Program-made: the position numbers and the translations under genes
Origin: Planctomycetes bacterium UBA1135
Lineage (GTDB): Bacteria > Planctomycetota > UBA1135
Assembly (NCBI GenBank): GCA_002311925.1
Contig: DCAK01000111.1
Coordinates: 812-8,681, forward strand
Direction: 5' to 3'
Length of the DNA: 7,870 nt
The notes under the pieces: model-generated
The model's input: the letters and a program-made list of their open reading frames with translations, nothing else
The model's database searches: none
What the model was told of the DNA's origin: nothing
Shown here: one piece after another, positions 1 through 5,899 of the stretch
How the letters are laid out: every line of letters starts with the position of its first letter
How positions within the stretch are numbered: position 1 is the first letter of the stretch

Positions 1-1223
1 ATGCGGCCTTGGAAGTTGCGGTTGGTGGCCGAGATGCCGACCTCGCCGTCCTCAAGCAGGCCACGGCCCATGCCGATGCAGGGCCCGCACCCCGGCGGCA
101 GAACCTCAGCTCCGGCCTCGACCAAGGCGGCCCAGGTGCCATTGGTTTCCGCCTCGCGCTGGACTTCGTCTGAGGCCGCAGCCAGGTAGAAGCCCACATG
201 GTCGGCCACCTTGCGGCCGCGAAGAACTTCGGCCGCCTGCTCGAGGTCTTCGAGGCGGGCGTTTACGCAGGACAGCAGGTAGGCCTTGTCCACGCGGATT
301 TTCTTTTCGGCCAGCTCGGTCACCGGGACCACGGTCTTGACGGTGTCGGGTCCGCAGACGCAGGGGACCACTTCGCCGAGGTCCACCCGCAGAACCTGGG
401 CGTAACCCCCATCCGGGTCGGAGGCGGGGGGGCAGGCTTCCAGGGCCGCAACGGCCTCCTCGGTGAAGGCCGGGTATTTGCCGATGCGGCCCCGGAGCCA
501 GGCGAGAGTGACCCGGTCGCAGGGAAAGACTCCGGTCAGGGCGCCCCACTCGGTGGTCATGTTGGCGATGGTGAAACGGGCCTCCATGGAGAGCGACGCC
601 ACCCCGGGGCCGGCGAATTCCACCGCGTGGTTGAGAACCTCGTCGTCGGCGTAGAGCCCGCAAAGGGCCACGATCAGGTCCTTGCCCGCAACCCCGGGCC
701 TCAGTTTCCCGCGAAGCTCCACCCGGGTCACCGGCGGCACCTGCCACCAGGTTTCGCCGGTGGCCCACAGAGCCGCCGCGTCGGTGCGGACCACGGGGGT
801 GCCCAGCGCTCCGATGCCGCCGTACATGTTCGAGTGGGAATCCGAAGCCACGACCAGGGCGCCGGGCCAGGCGTAACCCTCCTCGACCATCACCTGGTGG
901 CCGATTCCCCGCCCGGCCGGGTGAAAGTCGATTCCGTGGAGGCCTGCGAAGGCCTCGATGGAGGCGTACTTGGCCTGGTTTTCCTCGGAGAGGTCCTGGA
1001 CGTTGTGGTCGAGAGTGAAGACCGGTTGCCGTGGGTCGTGGACGCTGGCCGCGCCGAGGGCGGCGAACTTCGCCATCACAGCCGACGAATTGTCGTGGGT
1101 CATGACGTGCCGTGGCCGCACCGCCACATAGTCGCCGGAGGCCACCGGCCGACCGGAATCTTCTCCGGCGAGGTGGCCCTGAACGATTTTCTCGACGAGA
1201 TTCTGTCCCACGGCGGGGGTCAT
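1..1223 (-). CDS. Homoaconitase, fungal Lys4-like (aconitase family), 3' end outside the window
   Basis: Reading the complementary strand from the ATG at 1223 gives 407 open codons with no stop before the window edge. The protein belongs to the aconitase superfamily and by eye matches fungal homoaconitase (Lys4) closely. Shared stretches include MTHDNS near residue 41, PAGRGIGHQ near 102, SDSHSNMYGG near 127, LGTPVVRTDAAALWATG near 140 and ANMTTEWGALTG near 220. Cys319, Cys379 and Cys382 are the expected [4Fe-4S] ligands, in SCVNAR and GCGPCIGMG. Known family role: reversible hydration of cis-homoaconitate to homoisocitrate in the alpha-aminoadipate route to lysine. Lys4 is about 690 residues, so the C-terminal swivel domain lies beyond base 1. 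The start is supported by GGCGGA at 1235-1230, six bases upstream. It is transcribed away from the neighbouring operon. The loop around Cys319 reads CVNAR where the family usually has CTNSR or CTNGR. Family membership is near certain; homoaconitase rather than another aconitase is likely. Confidence 0.9.
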   Translation of the reverse strand, partial: MTPAVGQNLVEKIVQGHLAGEDSGRPVASGDYVAVRPRHVMTHDNSSAVMAKFAALGAASVHDPRQPVFTLDHNVQDLSEENQAKYASIEAFAGLHGIDFHPAGRGIGHQVMVEEGYAWPGALVVASDSHSNMYGGIGALGTPVVRTDAAALWATGETWWQVPPVTRVELRGKLRPGVAGKDLIVALCGLYADDEVLNHAVEFAGPGVASLSMEARFTIANMTTEWGALTGVFPCDRVTLAWLRGRIGKYPAFTEEAVAALEACPPASDPDGGYAQVLRVDLGEVVPCVCGPDTVKTVVPVTELAEKKIRVDKAYLLSCVNARLEDLEQAAEVLRGRKVADHVGFYLAAASDEVQREAETNGTWAALVEAGAEVLPPGCGPCIGMGRGLLEDGEVGISATNRNFQGR

Positions 1224-1240
1224 CCTACGTCCGCCCAAGG

Positions 1241-1255
1241 CCCGGGCGAACCGGG
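1241..1255. repeat. Small inverted repeat in the divergent spacer
   Basis: CCCGG, a five-base loop GCGAA, then CCGGG form a perfect 5-bp dyad. It lies upstream of the candidate -10 of the GH172 gene and also upstream of the homoaconitase start, so a bound protein could affect both directions. It is short and GC-rich and may be chance. Confidence 0.25.
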
Positions 1256-1267
1256 GGTCGGCCGCTC

Positions 1268-1273
1268 TAGAAT
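1268..1273 (+). promoter_or_regulatory. Candidate -10 box for a leaderless GH172 transcript
   Basis: TAGAAT matches the bacterial -10 consensus TATAAT at five of six positions. Its last base is six bases before the A of the ATG at 1280. Normal -10 to start-site spacing would begin transcription at or next to that ATG. No Shine-Dalgarno sequence precedes the ATG, which fits a leaderless mRNA. No recognisable -35 element lies about 17 bases upstream (1245-1250 reads GGCGAA). Confidence 0.4.
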
Positions 1274-1279
1274 GCCCGG

Positions 1280-3259
1280 ATGACCGGACTGTTCCTGATG
1301 CTCGGCGCGCTTCCCCAGGAAGTGAGCTACCCCGACCTTTTGGCCGCCACCCACGACCTGGTGGCCCTGGCCGAGGCCCCCGAACCCGGGGTCCGGGCCT
1401 TCCAGTTTTCCTCCTTCGATCGGCGCAGCTTGGCGGGCCCCGGCGACCCAGAGGCCTGGTTCGCCAACGATGACCGCGGCCACTACCTGCGGACCGAAGA
1501 AGGCGGCGACGGCCCCGAGTACGTGCTGGCCGAGGTGGAGGGCCCAGCCGTCCTCACCCGCATCTGGTCGGCCAACCCCTCGGGCACCCTCCATTTCTAC
1601 GTGGACGGGGCCGAGCATCCGACTTGGAGCGTGGCCATGGAGACCTTCCTGGGAGGCGACGGCAAGGCCCCCTTCGCCGCCCCTCTCTGCGCCGTCCGCA
1701 GCCGCGGCTGGAACAGCTACCTGCCGGTTCCCTTCAACCGCAGCCTCAGGCTCACCGCAACCGCGGGCGACCTCTACTACCAGGTGGGGGTGCGCACCTT
1801 CCCAGCAGGAACGACGCTTCCCACCTTCTCGGGGAAACTACTTCTCGAGCACCAGGAATCCATCACCGCCACCAACCAGGCCCTCCTCGCCCCCGCAACC
1901 AAAAAGGTTCGGCAAATTTTGAGGGTTGGGGAGGCCCGAAAAATCACCCCCTGGAAGGTCGAAATCCAGGGTGAGGGAATCGTCCATGCGCTGGACCTGG
2001 AAATCATCAGCCCATTCAAGGAAGCCGAGCTCCCCGACCTTCTCCGCACCCTGCGCCTCGAAATTGGCAACCTGGAGGGAAACGAGACCTGGGTGAGTTG
2101 TCCACTGGGCGACTTCTTCGGAGCCGCCCCCGGTTTCCAGGTCTACCAGGCCCTCCCAATGAGCATGACGAAGGACGGGCATTTTCACTGCCGTTTCCCG
2201 ATGCCCTATTCCGAGGGCTTTCGGATGACCATCCATCGGGATGCTCGCGGCCGCACGGCTTTCAAGATGCTTCTTTCCTTCGAGGAGACCAAGGCCCCGC
2301 CTCTGCGGTTCCGGGCCGGATGGAAGCGGGTGCCCGACCTCAAGACGCGGCCAATGTCGGACCTGTCAGTCCTCCGCGCCGAGGGTCCCGGCAGGTTCGT
2401 GGGTTGCGCGCTGACCGTCCTCAACCCGGTGCGAGGCTGGTGGGGCGAGGGGGACGAAAAGATTCGTGTCGACGGCGAGGAATTCCCCAGCACCTTCGGT
2501 ACCGGTACCGAGGATTACTTCGGCTACGCCTGGTGCGACCCGGCCCTCTTCACCGCACCCTTTCATGCCCAGTCCCGTTGCGACGGCCCCGGGACCTTCG
2601 GATACACCAGCCTGGCCCGCTTTCAGATTGCCGACGCCATTCCATTTCAAAGTTCGCTCGATTTCGATCTCGAGGTCTGGCATTGGGAGGATGTCGAGAT
2701 GGATTACGCGGTGACCGCCTGGTGGTATGGGGCTCCCGAAACCGGCGGTGGTTTTCCCGAGCTTCCCTCATGGGAGGACCGTCTCCCCGCCCCCCTGCCG
2801 GAAGCTGATTTTCGCCGGGTGGCCGGCGCATTGGAGGCCGAGGCCCTGGAAATCGTCCAGGTCTCCGGAGGCGAAGCCGGACCGCAGGAAATGGGCGCCT
2901 ACGGAAAGGCATGGAGCGGAGCCCGCCAAGTCTGGTGGCGAGGAGCCACCGAAGGCGACCAGGTGGTCCTTTCCTTCTCGGTGGAGGAGGCAGGCGCTCG
3001 GAGAGTCAAGGTGGCTTTGACCCGCGCACCCGATTACGGCATCGTCCGCTTTTTCCTGGACGGGCGACCGGTGGGCGAGGAAGTCGATCTCTGGGCCCCC
3101 GAGGTGACCCACGCCGGCGAATTCGACCTAGGGGTCCGCAACCTTTCGGCCCGCGCCCATCGCCTCACCGTGCGCCTGGTGGGGGTCAATCCCCAGGCCA
3201 CGGGCGGCGGGGGCATGGCCGGTGTGGACTACATCCTGCTGGAGGAAGCGGAGGAATGA
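1280..3259 (+). CDS. GH172 family (DUF2961) glycoside hydrolase-like protein with C-terminal beta-sandwich
   Basis: This 659-residue protein carries the DUF2961 fold, now glycoside hydrolase family GH172, whose studied members act on alpha-D-fructofuranosides, difructose anhydride or D-arabinofuranosides. Core markers are ANDDRGHYLR (about residues 62-71), RIWSANPSGTLHFYVDG (about 94-110) and the hallmark GTEDYFGYAW from about 409. Glu390 and Glu411 are 21 residues apart, the same spacing as the catalytic pair Glu270/Glu291 of the founding alpha-fructofuranosidase. About 150 residues after roughly 505 look like an added beta-sandwich (FFLDGRPVGEEVDL, then a GVDYILLEE end), possibly carbohydrate-binding. 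The N-terminus, MTGLFLMLGALPQ, is hydrophobic but has no basic residue, so export is uncertain. The start at 1280 lacks a Shine-Dalgarno; Met7 is an alternative. The stop overlaps the next start by four bases. Substrate cannot be read from the sequence. Confidence 0.88.
   Translation: MTGLFLMLGALPQEVSYPDLLAATHDLVALAEAPEPGVRAFQFSSFDRRSLAGPGDPEAWFANDDRGHYLRTEEGGDGPEYVLAEVEGPAVLTRIWSANPSGTLHFYVDGAEHPTWSVAMETFLGGDGKAPFAAPLCAVRSRGWNSYLPVPFNRSLRLTATAGDLYYQVGVRTFPAGTTLPTFSGKLLLEHQESITATNQALLAPATKKVRQILRVGEARKITPWKVEIQGEGIVHALDLEIISPFKEAELPDLLRTLRLEIGNLEGNETWVSCPLGDFFGAAPGFQVYQALPMSMTKDGHFHCRFPMPYSEGFRMTIHRDARGRTAFKMLLSFEETKAPPLRFRAGWKRVPDLKTRPMSDLSVLRAEGPGRFVGCALTVLNPVRGWWGEGDEKIRVDGEEFPSTFGTGTEDYFGYAWCDPALFTAPFHAQSRCDGPGTFGYTSLARFQIADAIPFQSSLDFDLEVWHWEDVEMDYAVTAWWYGAPETGGGFPELPSWEDRLPAPLPEADFRRVAGALEAEALEIVQVSGGEAGPQEMGAYGKAWSGARQVWWRGATEGDQVVLSFSVEEAGARRVKVALTRAPDYGIVRFFLDGRPVGEEVDLWAPEVTHAGEFDLGVRNLSARAHRLTVRLVGVNPQATGGGGMAGVDYILLEEAEE
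3241..3246 (+). promoter_or_regulatory. Ribosome-binding site that sets the M32 carboxypeptidase start
   Basis: GGAGGA ends nine bases before the ATG at 3256. It is the only strong Shine-Dalgarno among the rightward genes. It supports 3256 as the start, although the frame stays open upstream to 2911, inside the GH172 gene. Confidence 0.7.
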
Positions 3260-4773
3260 CCCCTGGAATCGGCGAAAGGGCCCAAACGGCCCAGGAAGGG
3301 CTGTTTGAGCTTTGGGGGGAGGTGGTCGACCTGGGGTCGGCCATGGCGGTGCTGCAGTGGGACCAGGAAACCCAGATGCCGACCAAGGGCCAAGAGAGTC
3401 GGGGCAAGCAGTTGGCCACCCTGGCGGGCATTCACCACGCGAAGATGACCGACCCCGCCCTTGCCGACGCCCTGGATGCTGCCGCCGAGGAGGCTGGCGA
3501 CGACCCGGACGCTGCCGCCCAGGTGCGTGAAGCCCGTCGCTCGGTGGACCGGGCCTCCAAGGTTCCGGCCGCGCTCGCCAAGGCCCTGGCCGAGGCGGAA
3601 AGCAACGGCCTGGCGTCCTGGCAAGAGGCCCGGGCCGCGTCCGACTTTTCCCTGTTTCGGGATTCACTGGTCGAACTGGTGGCTCTGCAAAAGGAGCGAG
3701 CCGGCCACCTTGCCGGCGACGGTTCCCCCTACGACGCCCTGCTGGACATCCACGAGCCCGGCACCACCGAGGCCCAGTTGGCGCCGGTTTTCGCCCAGCT
3801 CAAAGAAGGTCTCGGCGCCCTGCTCGACCGGGTGCGGGGTTCCGGCTCGGCTCCGTCGGAAGCCCCGGTCCAGGGTGATTTCCCCGAGCAGAGCCAGCTG
3901 GCCTTTTCCCGCGAAATCGTCGACGCCATGGGCTACGACATCGATGCCGGCCGCATCGACCTGGCCACCCACCCCTTCTGTACTGGTTTTTCCAACCGGG
4001 ATGTCCGCATCACCTGGAGATTCCAGAAGGACGACCTGCGGCCCGCCCTCTTCGGCCTCATGCACGAGGCCGGTCACGCCCTCTACGAGCAGGGTTTGGC
4101 CGACGCCGACCAGCGCACCCCCCTGGGAACCGCGGTCGGCCTCGGGATGCACGAAAGCCAGTCCCGTTTGTGGGAGAACCTGGTCGGCCGCAGCCGCGAG
4201 TTCTGGGAGTGGGCCCTACCCGTCTTTCACCGCCATTTTCCCGACAAGGCTGGTGTGGGGGTGGACGACATCTGGCCCGCTCTTCACCTCGCCCGCCCCG
4301 GATTCATCCGGGTGGAGGCCGACGAGGCCACCTACGACCTCCATGTCCTGCTTCGATTCGAGGTCGAGCGGAAGCTGTTTTCGGGCGGGGTCGAGGTGGA
4401 CGAGCTCCCCGACCTCTGGGACGCCACCAGCGAGGAGCTCCTCGGCGTGCGGCCCCCCGACCCGGCAAAGGGGGTGCTCCAGGACATCCACTGGGCAATG
4501 GGCGCCTACGGTTATTTCCCCACCTACACCCTCGGCAACCTGGTCGCGTCGCAGTTGTGGGAAGCCGCCGCCGGGGAACTTGACCTCTCCGCCCAGGTCG
4601 CGGCCGGCGAATTCGCCCCCCTGCGGGAGTGGTTGCGCGACAAGGTCCACCGCCACGGCAGCCGATTCAGCACTTCCGAGCTGGTCGAACGCGCCACCGG
4701 CAAACCCCTTTCCCCAGGGCCTTTCCTGGCCCGGGTCACCTCGGTCACCGAAGCCGCCTACGGGGTGGCTTGA
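3256..4773 (+). CDS. M32 family metallocarboxypeptidase (thermostable carboxypeptidase Taq type)
   Basis: The 505-residue product has the usual length and all signature motifs of peptidase family M32, cytosolic enzymes that remove C-terminal residues from peptides using a divalent metal. The zinc motif HEAGH gives His270, Glu271 and His274. HESQ at 299-302 supplies Glu300 as third ligand, close to the numbering of the Pyrococcus enzyme. IRVEADEATYDLH (about 351-363) and HWAMGAYGYFPTYTLGN (from His412) are the other conserved family blocks, and THPFC with DVRIT lies shortly before the zinc motif. The start is placed at 3256 because a good GGAGGA precedes it and because the longer frame upstream lies inside the GH172 gene with no family similarity. 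ATGA overlaps the previous stop, implying translational coupling. All catalytic residues are present. Its role beside tricarboxylate enzymes is unclear; peptide turnover is the default. Confidence 0.95.
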   Translation: MTPGIGERAQTAQEGLFELWGEVVDLGSAMAVLQWDQETQMPTKGQESRGKQLATLAGIHHAKMTDPALADALDAAAEEAGDDPDAAAQVREARRSVDRASKVPAALAKALAEAESNGLASWQEARAASDFSLFRDSLVELVALQKERAGHLAGDGSPYDALLDIHEPGTTEAQLAPVFAQLKEGLGALLDRVRGSGSAPSEAPVQGDFPEQSQLAFSREIVDAMGYDIDAGRIDLATHPFCTGFSNRDVRITWRFQKDDLRPALFGLMHEAGHALYEQGLADADQRTPLGTAVGLGMHESQSRLWENLVGRSREFWEWALPVFHRHFPDKAGVGVDDIWPALHLARPGFIRVEADEATYDLHVLLRFEVERKLFSGGVEVDELPDLWDATSEELLGVRPPDPAKGVLQDIHWAMGAYGYFPTYTLGNLVASQLWEAAAGELDLSAQVAAGEFAPLREWLRDKVHRHGSRFSTSELVERATGKPLSPGPFLARVTSVTEAAYGVA

Positions 4774-4779
4774 ATCTCT

Positions 4780-5895
4780 ATGGCAAAACACACTCTCGGA
4801 TGGATGCCCGGCGACGGCGTCGGCAAGGAAGTGATGGCGGCGGCTCGTTGCGTCCTCGATGCGGTCGGGCTCGACGCCGACTTTGTTTCCCTCGACATCG
4901 GTTGGGATTATTGGTGCGCCGAAGGCGACGCCCTTCCCGCCCGCACCATCGAGGGCCTCAAGGATTGCGACGCCGCCCTCTTCGGGGCCATCACCTCGAA
5001 ACCCAAGGCGGAGGCCGAGGCCGAGCTCGCCCCCGAGCTTCAGGGCAAGAATCTCGTCTACCGCTCGCCCATCGTCCGGATGAGGCAGGAGTTCGACCAG
5101 TACTCCAATGTCCGGCCCTGCCGGGCCTTCGAAGGCAATCCCCTCAACTACCAGGACGGCATCGACCTGGTGGTCTTTCGGGAAAACACCGAGGGAATGT
5201 ACTGCGGCGTCGAATGGTGCCCCGTGGACGGCGCAATTCGGGCCGCGCTTGAAACCCATCCCAACTTCGCCCGATTCGCCGATGTCCCGCCCGCCGAGAT
5301 GGCTTTTTCGAGCCGCATCATCACCTGGAAGGGCGCCACCCGCCTCATCCGGGCGGCGTTCGAGTACGCGCAGAAGCACGGCTACCCCACCGTGACCGTG
5401 GTCGAGAAGCCCAATGTCCTTCGCGAGACCAGCGGCATGATGATGGACGCCGCCCGCGCCGTCGCCGCCGACTTCCCCGATATCGAGCTTTGGGACACCA
5501 ATATCGACGCGATGGTCATGTGGCTGGTGAAGAATCCCCGAAACTACGGAGTCATCGCCACCTCCAATCTTTTCGGCGACGTCATTTCCGACCTCTGCGC
5601 TCAGCTGGTGGGGGGATTGGGTTTCGCCGCCGCCGGCAGCATCGGCGAGGGCATCGCCGTCTTCGAACCCACCCACGGGTCGGCCCCCAAGTACGACGGC
5701 CAGAACAAGGTCAATCCGCTTGCATGCATCCTCGCCGCCAAGATGATGCTCGACCACATCGGCGAAGGGGAAATGGCGGACCGCATCTACGCGGCCGTTT
5801 CGCGGGTGGTGGCCGCCGGCGAAACCCGCACCTACGACATGGGAGGCGACGCCTCCTGTTCGGCCATGGGCGACGCGGTCGCCGCCGCCTGCTGA
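4780..5895 (+). CDS. Isocitrate/isopropylmalate-family dehydrogenase, probably homoisocitrate dehydrogenase
   Basis: This 371-residue protein is a full-length beta-decarboxylating dehydrogenase, a family that oxidises and decarboxylates 2-hydroxy acids such as isocitrate, isopropylmalate, homoisocitrate or tartrate. Visible residues are Arg102, Arg112 and Arg134 for substrate carboxylates, catalytic Tyr141 in RENTEGMY, catalytic Lys210 in EKPNVL, and metal-binding Asp243, Asp267 and Asp271. The specificity loop SPIVRMRQEF (96-105) resembles SPIVALRREM of yeast homoisocitrate dehydrogenase. The residue aligned to isocitrate-binding Asn115 of E. coli Icd is Ile98, which argues against ordinary isocitrate dehydrogenase. 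HGSAPKY (299-305) carries the Lys-Tyr pair that marks NADP preference in E. coli Icd. Six bases separate it from the M32 stop, and no Shine-Dalgarno is seen. With homoaconitase nearby, 2-oxoadipate formation from homoisocitrate is the best guess; isopropylmalate or tartrate remain possible. Confidence 0.85.
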   Translation: MAKHTLGWMPGDGVGKEVMAAARCVLDAVGLDADFVSLDIGWDYWCAEGDALPARTIEGLKDCDAALFGAITSKPKAEAEAELAPELQGKNLVYRSPIVRMRQEFDQYSNVRPCRAFEGNPLNYQDGIDLVVFRENTEGMYCGVEWCPVDGAIRAALETHPNFARFADVPPAEMAFSSRIITWKGATRLIRAAFEYAQKHGYPTVTVVEKPNVLRETSGMMMDAARAVAADFPDIELWDTNIDAMVMWLVKNPRNYGVIATSNLFGDVISDLCAQLVGGLGFAAAGSIGEGIAVFEPTHGSAPKYDGQNKVNPLACILAAKMMLDHIGEGEMADRIYAAVSRVVAAGETRTYDMGGDASCSAMGDAVAAAC

Positions 5896-5899
5896 ACCC

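Larger units (their letters stand above)
1224..1279. promoter_or_regulatory. Divergent intergenic region between homoaconitase and the GH172 operon
   Basis: These 56 bases separate two start codons that point away from each other, so they must hold or overlap the promoters for both directions unless those lie inside the coding regions. Visible elements are a 5-bp inverted repeat with a 5-base loop (1241-1255), an XbaI-like palindrome TCTAGA (1266-1271), a TAGAAT hexamer on the plus strand (1268-1273), and GGCGGA on the minus strand (1235-1230) as a weak ribosome-binding site for homoaconitase. No convincing -35 element is seen for either direction. Confidence 0.55.

Noticed and set aside
198..1283. 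361-codon open frame on the plus strand opposite homoaconitase
   Set aside because: It is antisense to a gene with strong family motifs. Its translation is rich in Gly, His, Val and Arg with no recognisable domain, as expected for the mirror of a GC-rich gene.
2911..3255. Longer N-terminus for the M32 protein starting at 2911
   Set aside because: The extra 115 residues overlap the GH172 gene in another frame and are Arg/Gly/Pro-rich without family similarity. The ATG at 3256 has a good ribosome-binding site and gives the usual family length.
3461..4834. 457-codon plus-strand frame overlapping the M32 gene
   Set aside because: It is an out-of-frame reading of the M32 gene, with Pro/Ser/Arg-rich low-complexity sequence and no motif.
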